From NCBI GenBank assembly GCA_014898425.1, contig RCSZ01000008.1, positions 2,442,001 through 2,506,000 on the forward strand: a DNA stretch of 64,000 bases, in the 5' to 3' direction. This DNA is from Botryotinia globosa. Lineage: Eukaryota; Ascomycota; Leotiomycetes; Helotiales; Sclerotiniaceae. Position numbers and translations under genes: made by a program. How positions within the stretch are numbered: position 1 is the stretch's first letter; each line of letters begins with the position of its first letter. Positions 11,250 through 22,927 of the stretch are shown one piece after another. The notes under the pieces were generated by a model that made no database searches, was not told where the DNA came from, and saw nothing but the letters and a program-made list of their open reading frames with translations.

Positions 11250-12948
11250 ACTTGTTGATCGATCATGAGTCTCGAACATCAAAGAACGATGGTGACATCG
11301 GAAAGAGAAGTTTCGTGATTTTGAAATCAGATTTGGGGAATCAAACTCGAATACTTTTCTATAATCTACAGAAACGATTAATAAACACGTAATTAACCTC
11401 CCTGAGCCTCCATAGCAAATTCCCCAGAACGCGTAGTTCCATGCTTGATACCCGGCCCTGTTTGAGCAAATAAGGGGCTCAGAGGGATGTATGGAGCGAT
11501 CATTTTTTGATGTGCGGGAAAGCAAATTTGATATTCCCCATCAAAGGCCCTTTAAAGCCCCCAATTGGCAAGACAGTCTGCGTTTATTGCGTACATCAAA
11601 ACGCGTAACTGGATCAATGCGAGCAATGTATTATTCATGAACCTAGCAATTTGGTTGGGTTGGTTAAATTGATTTTTATGAGAAGCAGTGAAGCGATGAA
11701 AGTTTAGATCAATCCCATAAAAAGTCCAGAAATGGAACATCAATAGTATAAAAAACATGAAGAGATAGCAAAATTACATGAAACAACGAAAGGGCGTTTT
11801 TCCGTTGTCAGATAGATTACTCTGTACTCCGCGTACCACTTGGCGACGATAACAATTCGGGTATTTCGATGCTTAAATGCTGAGCTCATGGGCTTTGTAG
11901 GAAAAGAAAAAATGATGGACCTTGAAGATTCTAGAAGCCCCGCAAAGCATGAAGCATTTGTATCCTCAATCATCTAGATCTCAAAGACCAATCCGGGCTC
12001 AGAAATTAGCCCAAATCCTCGAGAAGTCTGCCGCTGGGCAATGTTGATGGGAATCCAACAATATCACAATGAGCAAGTACAGCGTAAATGTCAACTCAAC
12101 AACAGCCTCCCACAATCGCAGACTTGACAAAGCTAATAGATTCTCATCTGAAGCGCATAGAGTCCAATTAACTGACGCCAAAAACCGCGGTATCTGCTCC
12201 AGATTTGAACAATCTACCAAAAATATCAGTACATTGCTGACAGCTAGGGAAATGGCTTTGCTGAACATCATTGGTTCAGGCCCTCTAATACGTCCGGATT
12301 CCCATTTGTCTCAAGACAAGAAATCCACTGCCACCCGAATGCCATTGTGCCCATGATTCCTAATAGTGATCTGCTTGATCTATATTGGATGCGAAGTTCC
12401 CCAGAAATTTTTCGCCATTTTCTTTTGACCCATTTAGTGGCAATGGATTCGAATGGCAAGAAAAGGATTGTTCTTTAGTTATGGATTAGTAGATGGTTAT
12501 GACAATTACTTGAATTATTGAAAGTCGTTGACACAACATCAATTCCATCTATCTTTTTCGTCTTTGTCACAAAACCGCGTAACTGAGACAACTTACATAA
12601 ACAAACTGATGGTGTCGGGAATTAACGAACGGCTTGGTTAACTTATACAAATAAATTATTTTCTGACATGAGAGAGTATTTTTCATTCCACAACCCTCAG
12701 TTACTACGTGATAACTAGCAAATCTTGATGATGCTCAATCCCGATATTCCTTTCCATACTCTTTCAATGTCAAAGAGAATGAACTATGAAAGTGCCTCGG
12801 TAAGGTAAGGCGAGATGGCTCAGACTATTATTGGAGCTGTCTTGGTATCTCAGATGGACGTCAAGCTTGCAAGCTAGACAATTCATAATCTAATAATTGT
12901 ATTGTATCTTCTCCTTTGCCCTCAACTGTTCCAACCAAAACTCTCGAT
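11250..12948. other. Intergenic region between divergent genes, no gene seen
   Basis: The region contains the divergent promoters of the arylsulfotransferase (-) and the dehydrogenase (+). Frames of 60-95 codons on both strands overlap one another and show no conserved motif. I see no RNA gene. Confidence 0.45.
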
Positions 12949-13987
12949 ATGTTCTATGGTTTCTTTGGCTTAGGAGGTGTATCCTTCAAACCCGAAAAAG
13001 ATATTCCTGATCTCTCTGGAAAAGTCATTCTTGTTACAGGCGGTAAATTATCTCCCTATCTCACACAAGGATCAATTATCTCTTCCCTTCACTCGATGCT
13101 AACTGATTATCATAGGAAACGTTGGTTTAGGCCTTGAAACTATCCTCCAGCTTTCTAAGCACAATCCTTCGCACATCTATCTCGCCGCGCGATCCGAATC
13201 TAAAGCTACCGCCGCAATCAAAGAGATACAATCCAAAGTACCAAATGCCCCAATTACATTCATTCATTGCGACCTTACCTCCCTCCCATCAGTTCAGGAG
13301 TGTGCCAAACAATTCAACATCAAAGAGTCCCGTCTCGACTTATTGTTCCTAAATGCGGGAATCATGGCGGTACCAGCGGCAACTACGGAACAAGGCTATG
13401 AAATACAATTTGGCACAAACCATGTTGGACATGCTCTTTTGACGAAACTACTTCTACCCACATTGTTGAAAACAGCAGAGCAGAAAGATGCAGATGTGAG
13501 AGTTATCTCCTTGAGTAGTTTGGGTCACACATTGGGTCCTGTTGGGGGCATCAAATTCGACGATCTCAAAACGAATATGAATGGTTATACAACAGCCTCT
13601 CGATATGGACAATCCAAGCTGTCAAACATTCTTTTCGCTAAAGGGTTGAACAAGAGATATGGCGAGAAGGGTATCACAGCTGTATCGGTTCATCCGGGAG
13701 TAGTCAACACAAATTTGTATGCGACCGCTTTGGAGAAATATGGGGTGTTTGGAAAAGTTGGTGGATTAGTAAGAGATTTGGCTTTTACAAGTATGGCTGA
13801 CGGAGCAAAGAATCAACTCTGGGCTGCTGTAGCAAACAAGGGTAGTGCAAAAGGCGAAGTTTTGAAAGGCGAGTATTACACACCTGTTGGAATTTCTGGC
13901 AATGGAAATAAGTACGCAGGAGATGAAAAGCTGGCGGATGAACTGTGGGAGTGGACAGAGAAAGAGTTGGAAGCGTACAATGCTTGA
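12949..13987 (+). CDS. Short-chain dehydrogenase/reductase (SDR), classical/retinol-dehydrogenase-like
   Basis: A NAD(P)-dependent oxidoreductase of about 321 residues. Exons 12949-13042 and 13116-13987; the intron (GTAAAT...CATAG) splits the codon for the second Gly of the dinucleotide-binding motif. The landmarks are the TGGNVGLG nucleotide-binding loop (residues 30-37), NAG at 111-113, the conserved Asn of TNHVGH, Ser165/Ser166 and the catalytic Tyr195-x-x-x-Lys199 (RYGQSK), then VHPGVVNT. All active-site residues are intact. There is no signal peptide; a cytosolic or membrane-associated enzyme with an aromatic N-terminus (MFYGFFGLGG) is likely. Substrate cannot be told. The start is the first ATG in frame; the frame continues 33 nt upstream only from a TTG. 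Confidence 0.92.
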
Positions 13988-14030
13988 CTTTCATGACACC
14001 CACTGATGGCTTATCTTGACTTGTGTTCAT

Positions 14031-14787
14031 ATGCTAATGCGATTCATTTACTGTATATTATGATTTTCTGTTTCTGTTTCCTAAATTTATTTTCCTACAC
14101 GGGTGCAGCTTTCTGAGTGATTACTAGCCTCAAAATTCTTTCCAAAAGATATGATGGGGACGAGATGGTAAGTTTTGCCATCGAACAATTGCATCTTGCT
14201 AATCTATCATGCACCTGAAATTACCTCTAGTATTGATGCAAGTAATATTTTCCAATTAAAGAAGATTCAGGTATTGCCAGCGCAAATACGTGTTGATCGA
14301 TTCAAGTACTACATGTCTCGGGCCAAGTAGGCACCATGATGAATGAATCTACGATGTGGTCCCCCGAATACAGAATTAAAGCTTGCGTCAAGGCAGTCGA
14401 TATTGCTTTGATCCTGGCACAGTTTCTTGATCCCCTGATATATAATTTTGTGTCCAATCATTGTATATGCACATGCATGACCAACTTCAAGCCGGACCAT
14501 TAATAATGTCTGCTCTAAAATTCAAAATAGGCAAATGGCACGTTCCAATCATATCGAAATCCGTGGTATGCTTCCTCACTTCACGAAAGAATTCAAATGT
14601 AACGCTGTATGATGACAACTCAAATTTAATGCGGAGAGAGTGAGCCCAAGTGGATATGTTTCTGGAAAGATCTTTGAGACTCAATCGATCTTTTATTATG
14701 TCGAAATTGCCCATTGAAGGATCCCCAAAATCAATCTAGAATTGTGGGAGAACTTTAGAGTTTCGTTCAAAGAGAATGTATTCATAT
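14031..14787. other. Intergenic region, no gene seen
   Basis: This contains the 3' flank of the dehydrogenase and the former promoter of the broken oxidase. Only short overlapping frames are present. Confidence 0.5.
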
Positions 14788-15994
14788 ATGGGTCACATGC
14801 AATTCCTCCTCTTCATCCTTATTCAAGGAACAACGTGCCATGGCATCTGGACATCTCTTAGTCAAACATTGAACGGCCGATTACATACTTCGCGACCTTT
14901 CTCATATCCATGTTTTTCAATCTATGAAGGCCAGTGAGTTACTCCTAATCAATTACAATGCGCGGAAATTCAGCATAACTATACATCGTCGGAATATCGA
15001 ACTCAATTTTACAACGGATTCATGAACAATCAAGACGAAATTTGTTTTACTAATGTTACTGACCAATGTGTTCTCAATAACATCCCTCCAGCCGATGCAA
15101 ATGCGTTCGCAAATGTCAGCTGTAACCCAGGAAGTGTTTCAGAGTACTATGTACAGTTGAGGAGGTTTCCGACGTTGTGGCCGCTCTTGACTTCTCTAGA
15201 AAGACCGGAATAAGATTGTCCATAAAGAATAGTGGACATGATTATCTTAGTCGTAGTAGTCGCAAGGGATCTTTGGCTCTTTGGATGAGAAAAGTATCAG
15301 GGATGAGTCATGAAACATCTTCTGTACCCAAAGGTTGTGATTCTACTCCAGTCATTGTCATCACAACAGCCGCAGGAGTAAATACAAATGATGTTTATGA
15401 GTTTGCAGAAACCCAGAACGTCACATTCATCGGAGGCTATGCAACAACAATTGGCGTAGCCGGAGTCTGGGTACAAGCAGATGGCCACTCCGTTCTCTCG
15501 CCAGTCTATGGACTAGGAATTGACCGAGTCGTTCAATACAAGATAATTACCACCGATGGTGTCTTATGAATTGCCAACGAATGCAAAAACTCGGACCTTA
15601 TCTGGACCTTGAGGGGTGGTGGTGGTGGAACTTTTGGGATCCTGCATCAACATCCTCTACGCCAGCATGGCGGGACTCTATTTGGGAACTTTCATATGGT
15701 GGGGGTGGAGCATGGACATTTAACGAAACTTTGGAGCAACGAACATCCCAGATTGATCTGGTTAATAATTCGACTGCAATGGTAGAGGAATTCACACCGA
15801 CAGGAGGGGCATATTTTAACGAAGCTCATTCATGGACCAGCAGTTGGAGAGAAGCTTGGTGGGACCTCAAAATTTATGAGAGATTGGTCGAGATCAAGAA
15901 GAGATACGATCCTGACAATTTGTTGACTTGTTGGAAATGCGTGGGATTTGATGAAGAGAACGCAGCAAAAGATTTCCCTTTTTTGAACATATGA
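14788..15994 (+). pseudogene. Broken FAD-linked oxidase (FAD_binding_4 / BBE type), secreted
   Basis: The intact family (berberine-bridge-like and 6-hydroxynicotine-oxidase-like enzymes, usually 500-600 residues) binds FAD covalently and is secreted. Here a signal peptide is followed by CHGIWTSLSQTL. The FAD-binding part shows KNSGHDYLSRS, GVNTNDVYEFA and TLRGGGGGTFGI, and the BBE C-terminus shows WWDLKIYERLVEIKKRYDPDN with LLTCWKCVG. Four lesions are visible: an in-frame TGA at 14935-14937, a 1-bp deletion near 15157 (the frame moves so that EEVSDVVAALDF continues correctly), an in-frame TGA at 15567-15569 where Arg is expected (CGA to TGA), and loss of about 150 residues between the Gly-rich loop and the BBE domain near 15640-15660 with a frame change. 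It is certainly non-functional as it stands. It lies between two intact genes, so decay is local. Confidence 0.87.
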
Positions 15995-15999
15995 GCCGG

Positions 16000-16596
16000 A
16001 TCTTGCATGGTTCTAGATAGAGAACCTGTAGAGTTTGAGCATGATTCTCGACATACAAATGAAGGATGGACCAAAGATAATGCGTTTGACAAGACTGTTT
16101 TCAATGCAGAGACCTCGATGAGACTTTAGCTCTCGCGTAATCTCACATGAAAAAAAATGATAATTGGAATTTGTTCGCTCTGAACAATAGAACCTTATAC
16201 TGAGACTGAGCAAGCTTCCAGTACATTATGATAGTAAAATAGATGGACGAATCATTTGAATTATACTAAAAAGGCACGAAATTAATTTCTTCAATTTCTA
16301 GTAGGTTACCTGAAAACGTAGGAACTTGTTCTATTCTGGTCTTAACAAAGAGAGACATGTATAATTACCTGGTACGAATACCTAAGGGCCTACCTAGGTA
16401 GGTACACCAGGTAGCAGGTGGATAATAATGTAAGCAAACCAAGCCAGCAACCCCGCATTTCTTAGGTCTCCCCCCCCCAAAGCTAACTCCCCCGCATAGT
16501 ATTATCTTAGCTTTGATGCTGATGCTCTTAGAGCTCCACACCTACCTAGCAACTTATCAATTACAACTTTTTAACAATTCAGGAAATTTAACTCTC
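16000..16596. other. Intergenic region with CCTAGG motif and C-tract
   Basis: The promoter side of the nitrilase gene. It contains TACCTAGGTAGGTAC at about 16391-16405 and a run of C near 16470. No gene is seen. Confidence 0.5.
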
Positions 16597-17883
16597 ATGG
16601 CACAAAAATTACGTTTAGCAGTTTCGCAATCTCATACACTCTCTACCATATCTGCCACTCTTGCTGCCCTCTCTAGAATAACAGAACAAGCTGCGACAAA
16701 ATCAATTGATTTAATCCTATTTCCAGAAGCATATTTGGGAGGTTACCCTCGCACAGCAACATTTGGCGCAGTAGTCGGAGCTCGAGATTCAAAAGGCCGT
16801 GAGCAATTCCTACATTATTACAAAGATGCGGTCGATTTAGGGGATACACCAGAAGGCGCAGGAAGGAAGTGGGTAAACAAAGAACTAGAGGCTAGAGATG
16901 ATGGAAAACGCGGAGATGGCACAAGAGAGGAGCTGGAAAGAATCGCAAGAGATACTGGTGTATTCATCGTGACAGGACTAGTCGAGAGATGCGGTGGAAG
17001 TTTATATTGTGGTGTTGTGTATGTTTGTCCAAAGTTTGGAATGATTGGAAAAAGGAGAAAGGTTATGCCGGTATGACATTTCCCCTTTTGTTGTCATTAT
17101 TCAGAGGGATTGGTCGTGTGCAATAAAATAAATACTAATGATGACATAGACTGGCAGCGAAAGGCTCATATGGGGCCAAGGACAACCTTCTTCATTGAGA
17201 GCAGTTACAACCACGATCAGAGGTGTGAAACTTACGCTTGCGGCTGCGATATGCTGGGAAAACTACATGCCTTTGTTACGACAATCCCTTTATAGCCAAA
17301 ACGTCAATTTATATTTAGCCCCCACCGCAGATGCAAAAGATACATGGCTATCATTGATGCGGACAATTGCATGCGAGGGGAGATGCGTGGTATTAAGTGC
17401 GAATCAATGTATGAAGAGATCGAATCTTCCAAGCTGGATTACTGGAAACAATAAAGAAGACAGTGCTATTGACGACGGTCATGCGGAAGGTTATAGGCAT
17501 GTTCAATCCAAATCAAGGAGGAAATCCATTCTGACGGATGATGGATGTGAGATTGCACTTCCCCAGAGGATAGAAGGAATACCAGAAATCACAGAAACTC
17601 TCAAAAATGATACGTCTGATTTCGTATGTAGAGGTGGTTCATGTGTCATTTCGCCTTTGGGCGAGGTTCTTGCCGGTCCGATGTGGGAAGATGATAATGG
17701 TTTGCTCTCTGTTGACATTGATTTTGAAGATTGCTTGAGAGGCAGGTTGGATTTGGACGTTGGTGGAAGTTATTCAAGGTATGTCAAAACCTTTGAGTTC
17801 TACTACGGGGCCTGCTAATTAGTCCAAGGAATGATGCTTTCAGACTTACAGTAGAAGGATTGGATCTGAGCCCTCCACCTTGA
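16597..17883 (+). CDS. Nitrilase-superfamily enzyme (nitrilase / cyanide-hydratase branch)
   Basis: Nitrilases hydrolyse R-CN to the acid plus ammonia using a Glu-Lys-Cys triad. Exons: 16597-17070, 17150-17778, 17829-17883, giving 385 residues, with clean GT-AG introns; the last intron ends in CCAAG. The catalytic residues are Glu44 ([11 protein letters not shown]), Lys155 (KRRKVMP) and Cys193 ([11 protein letters not shown]). The [15 protein letters not shown] block formed across the first splice junction is characteristic of true nitrilases. A further 27 in-frame codons exist upstream (ATG at 16516), but [12 protein letters not shown] is the usual start. The enzyme is cytosolic, with no signal peptide. 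Whether it prefers nitriles or cyanide cannot be decided from motifs. Its neighbours give no pathway context. Confidence 0.92.
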
Positions 17884-19054
17884 TATTGGCTGTAGATGCA
17901 TGAGCAACATATATTAACATAGTAACGGGGATTATCGGTATTGGCACATCTTAATCTATTACATGTGGTATGATCTTCAGGGTAGGGCAACCGTTGATGA
18001 TTTAGAGGATGCAAGTCATGGGTAGTCCATTTCCAGAGAATCTTCTATGGCAAGCAATATCATATTATTCCTGATTATTCCTGACCTCATTGTGTTACAT
18101 CCACCACGATGTTCCGTATATTCGTTTGTGTGATTGACCACTAAAAGGCAAGGAATATGAACGGTTTAGTACTCGAAGATCTACATATTATCGTATGTCT
18201 GACGCCCAAAATCTCAAATTAGGCAAGGATCGCGCTATGTTAGATGTGTTTATCCTTGTATGATTTGCAAACAGGGTTCGGCACATCGAAATTATTGGTA
18301 TTTCAAAGCTGTACGGAGTACTTCGTCGTACCTGCCACCTTTTCAGATTAAAGCATTCCCGAGGTCTCTTCCAAACCATTTTTTCTTATGGCCAATTCTC
18401 AAATTATCTTGGAACCTTTCACTGCCTGGCTAATCGTACGTCAGCCGCAAAAGCCAATTCTGCCGAAAATCAAGTACTTTGATCAAGCGTTTGAAGTTTG
18501 GCTACGTCACATGAAATCATCTATAGCTGAATACCTAGTACGGAGTATCTATCTAGGCTACCTAGGGTATCCAATGATGTTTGATGTAGCGATGTGTGGC
18601 TAACACTGGTTTGATGCAATTCTCTACGTAGTACTTTGACATGGACAGAGTGCAAACAAAGTACATGCGGAGTCGGCAATATATATGTACGCACAACAAG
18701 TGAAATTAACTATCGATTATCACATTGCACTTGTGCCATCCGTGCTCAATCAGCTAGCCAACTGCAGAACTAATTCTGTCGTAAGAAATCGATTTGATTC
18801 TTTCTTTCAGTCTAATTAACGCTAAGTCTGAAGTTAATCAATCAAATCGTGCAAGTGCGAGTGCGGGGGTGACGAAGCTCTGTATTGTCATTATTGAATT
18901 GAGAAAAAATTTGGTCTAGTTATTCCCTTACTTCAATCCACTTCAATATCACATAGCGATTAAAAGTCTTTTCGAGAAGTTAGTCATACATAGAAAGATA
19001 TCTGCATTGCCAAAAAGACTCTTGTTTTCATTTGCTTTTGCAATTGCCTTCCAG
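17884..19054. other. Intergenic region, no gene seen
   Basis: Contains two copies of the GTACGGAGTA motif (18311 and 18538) and a CTACCTAGG motif near 18560. The upstream half of the channel gene promoter lies at its right end. Short frames only. Confidence 0.5.
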
Positions 19055-21863
19055 ATGGTCAGTCTCATGTTCCTATTCAAATCTACATTATGCATCTGGG
19101 TCAAATATGCAATTGCTAACTCAATAACCTCATAGTCTTCTTCTCAAACTGCAGGATCTGGAACATCTACTACTACATCAAGCTCTGCATCCAGTCTTGT
19201 TTCCACTTTGATACCTGTTGCCGCTCTTGCTGCGGTATATATCATTGCCTTCTTGGTCCTTCGCGCAAAATACTTACGCGTTTACCAACCTCGAACTTTC
19301 TTACCAACACTTCGCGAGGATGAAAGGACATTGCGGTTATCTGATAGCAAATTTGGCTGGCTTGCTCCCTTCAAAAGTATACCAGATGAACATGTTCTGG
19401 ATCACCAATCACTTGATGGTTACTTTTACCTTCGATTCTTCGGATTGTTGACCAAGATATGTTTTGTTGGTTGTTGTATAACTTTCCCCATCCTATTTCC
19501 GGTCAACGCGACTGGTGGTGGCGGCCAAAAGGAGCTTGATATACTATCTTTCAGTAACGTAGTTAATAAGAATCGATACTATGCCCATACATTTGTTGCA
19601 TGGATATTTCTCAGTCAGTACTCCTCGTACTAGTCTTTCGTTCTTCTTCAGGTCTCCCCTACGTTTGTTCGAAGCTGCTGACAATTCTAGGTTTCGTTAT
19701 ATTCATGATCACCAAGGAAACCATGTTCTTTATCAATGTTCGACACAATTATATGCTAGCCCCATTCAATGCGTCCAGAATTTCATCCAAGACTGTCCTT
19801 TTCACCTTTATCCCACAGGAGCATTTGAGTGAATCAGCATTAAAGGAGGCTCTTGGAGGCGATGCTGTTGTTGCCCATATATGGATCGCTAAAGATTGCG
19901 AGAATCTTACGGAGAAAGTAGAAGAGCGAGATACCGATGCGATGAAGCTGGAAAATGCCGAAATTAAACTAATCAAAGCCGCAAATGATAGACGCCTTAA
20001 ATGGGAAAAGAAATGGGCTAAGGCGGAGAAGAAAGGAAAGCCAAAGCCAGCGCGAAAGAATGTGGATACCGAAGCTGGGCTTGTCTCCGAATGGATGAAG
20101 AAGACAGATCGACCATCGCATCGTCTAGGGAAGATACCATTGATCGGAAAGAAAGTCGATACCATTGACTGGTCTCGAAACGAACTCCAAAAACTCATTC
20201 CAGAAATAGAAAAGGAGCAAGAAACTGTAGTGAGCCACAACGGGGTATCACTCCCTGCTGCCTTTGTTGAATTCAGATCCCAATTCGAAGCCAATTATGC
20301 GTTTCAAAGATTCAGCGCAAAAAAACCCACCACGTTGGACCCAAGAGCTATCGCAGTCAAACCCCAGGAAGTCATTTGGAAGAACCTCAAAATCAAGAAA
20401 ACACAGAGAAAGATGAGAGTCATCGCTACTGCGACATTCTTGACTGCAATGATTATCTTTTGGTCGATTCCTGTTGCTGTTGTCGGTGCTATCAGCAACA
20501 TAAACTATTTGACTGAAAAGGTTCCTTTCTTGTCATTCATTAATGACATCCCTAGTGTTATTCTTGGTGTCGTCACTGGTTTACTTCCCTCGGTCGCATT
20601 ATCAATCCTGATGGCTTTGGTACCTATCGTCTGCAGGTGGATGGCCAAACTCAGCGGTGAGGTGACAACACCGGCCGTGGAACTTAAATGCCAGAACTGG
20701 TATTTTGCATTCCAAGTCATACAAGTATTCTTGGTCACCACATTCTCGTCTGGAGCGGCAGCTGTGGTGTCCGAAATCATTAAAGATCCTTCTTCAGCTA
20801 CCACATTACTTGCTCAAAGTTTACCAAAAGCTTCCAACTTTTTTATATCTTACATCATTGTGCAAGGCCTTGGAATCGCAGCTGGAAATTTGATCAACGT
20901 TGGCGCTCTGGTCATGTTAACCGTTGGTGGTAAATTTCTCGATAAGTCACCAAGAAAAATGTATAATCGATATATCACATTGGCTGGTCTCGGTTGGGGG
21001 TCCTTATATCCAAAGTTTGCTTGTTTAGGAGTTATTGGTATGTTCATGTAGTCCTGACAAACAGAATGTTCATTTTTAACAATAAATTAGCAATCTCTTA
21101 TTCTTGCATCGCACCACTTGTTCTCGGATTTGCAACTATTGGGTTTGCAATCGTATACCTTGCAGTCCGTTATAACATGTTCTTCGTTCTTTCCAACGAC
21201 GTCGATACTCGTGGATCTTCGTATGCTAAAGCTCTGCAACAATTAATGGTCGGAGTGTACATTTCCGAAGTCTGCCTACTCGGTCTATTCGCCATTAATA
21301 CGACCATAGGTCCAATTGTTCTTATGGGTGTTTTCATTTTCCTGACAGCTGTTTACCATGCTGTGATGCGCCATGCTTTGAAGCCTTTAACTATGTACCT
21401 CCCAAGATCTACTGATGGTGATGATCAGGTCGCTTTATTCGAAACGCCATCAAACAACACTCACGAATATACCAAGTCTGCACTCCCACCCACACAATCC
21501 GAAAGTCGTGGAGAAGATGCCAAAAAGTCCAAGAAGGCCGCGATCCTTGGAAAATTGTTTGATCCAAGGAAATTCAAATCACACGCGCGTGCCAAGAAGT
21601 TTGTGACTAGTCGCGAGGAGCTTCCATCATATGAAGAACCTGTTGAGAGTCAGGCTTACCTTGATCCTGCCATTACAAGCCCCCCACAAACCTTGTGGAT
21701 TGTTAGGGATGAAATGGGCATTAGTCAACACGAGGTTGAGGCTACGAGGGGGATAATCCCAATTAGTGACGAGCTTTCAACATTCAATGAGAAGGGGAAG
21801 GCTGTCTGGAATCAAGATACAGTATTGCAGGCGCCAATTTGGGAGAAGAGAATCGATTATTGA
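19055..21863 (+). CDS. CSC1/OSCA-type calcium-permeable osmosensitive channel (DUF221 family)
   Basis: A multi-pass membrane protein of about 866 residues, the usual length for fungal CSC1-like channels related to plant OSCA/TMEM63. Exons: 19055-19057 (the ATG alone), 19136-19613, 19691-21037, 21091-21863. Order: Ser/Thr-rich N-terminus (SSSQTAGSGT), TM0 (VAALAAVYIIAFLVL), TM1 and TM2, the long cytosolic loop with charged helices (KAEKKGKPKPARKN), FEANYAFQRF and then DPRAIAVKPQEVIWKNL. The C-terminal channel domain includes SIPVAVVGAISNI, ILGVVTGLLPSVALSILMALVPI and YNRYITLAGLGWGSLYPKFAC. The long C-terminal tail is polar. Every junction keeps the frame across conserved segments. It probably sits in the plasma or an internal membrane and gates on mechanical or osmotic stress; the family is well established. 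Confidence 0.93.
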
Positions 21864-22128
21864 TCGTCAAGCTCATTATCAAGCTCTGTATGATGCATGG
21901 TCGGAAACATGGAGATATCACAACACGTAATGGTGGGTGACATGATTTGGAAGAGTGTGATAATGAAGTTTTATGCTAGGAGAAGATGGACATACCCAAG
22001 TGATTATTATTAGTGTTTGTCTGCTGCGCCATCTGCGTATGAAGAACGTTTTGTAATTAATTATAATTTTATCTCTCGTCTCAAGTTATAACTGTTTATA
22101 CAACTTTGCATTCCCCATTCGTAGTGAC

Positions 22129-22927
22129 TCATTTCACCTGACTCTCTGGTACCAATCTTACGCAGCTATTTTGATCCCGGTCATAGACAAACGCATGAAT
22201 CTGACAGTCCCATTCCTTCATTGCTCGCTGAACACTAGGTTGCTGTCTTAACCATTCTACTTCAGACAGTACGTAAAGTTCCGTGAAATGACGATTCCGT
22301 GATTGAGGTGATTGAGCAGGTGGCTCGAGTGCGTCAGACTCTTGATGAAGTTGGATGATATCACTGGATGCGTCAGTGGGATTCGTATTGTCAGGACTGG
22401 AAGTGAATGGAGAGTAGGTGATACGAAGGTTCAGGAAGGAAAGTGGCACGTGAATCTATCTTGGCAGTATTGGGGAGAATTACCGATACCAATTGTTACT
22501 ATCACTTTCTGATTCTTCAAGCAGATGACAGTCATAGTGGCCGCATATTATGATATGTTGTACCTGATACCAATGACTTTAGTATTCAAGTTCCACTATA
22601 TAGCAAGCTTTAACATACCTTTAGAACATCTACGGCCCATTCAATTGCACTTCCACTGCTTGTATCACCAACGCTCACACGGTTTCCTAAGTTACGGTGG
22701 ACAAAGATCTCGGATCTCTTAACATTTGTGAGAGCATCAGTTTCTGATACCAGGGAATCAGAACACCCTATCCAGAGGACAGTTTCTTTTGGTTCTTGGG
22801 CATTGGTAGTTGAGTCCCGGGAAGGTGGAGGCGACGGTGGAGAAGAGGTTGATTGATTGTTGAATTGGAGTAGATTGGCTGGAACAGATTGAACAGAGTA
22901 ACGCAGGGAGGGGAGTGGAATCGTCAT
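22129..22927 (-). CDS. Beta-class carbonic anhydrase, 218 residues
   Basis: Zinc enzyme interconverting CO2 and bicarbonate. Exons on the minus strand: 22927-22619, 22563-22484, 22396-22129. The middle exon follows the split ...VDVLK / VQHIIICGHYDC, and the last intron (GTAATTC...CTTCCAG) joins NNWYR to PDNTNP in frame. The presumed zinc ligands are Cys55 (WIGCSDS), His112 and Cys115 (CGHYDC), with the Asp57 dyad partner; HRNLGN and SAIEWAV are also conserved. Deviations: the canonical CSDSR is CSDSL, and GHYDCGG is GHYDCHL, so activity might be altered. The C-terminus (LYVLSEVEWLRQQPSVQ, then VYDRDQN) is typical. I start at the first ATG (22927). The N-terminus is Ser/Pro-rich, possibly a targeting or disordered leader. 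Confidence 0.86.
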
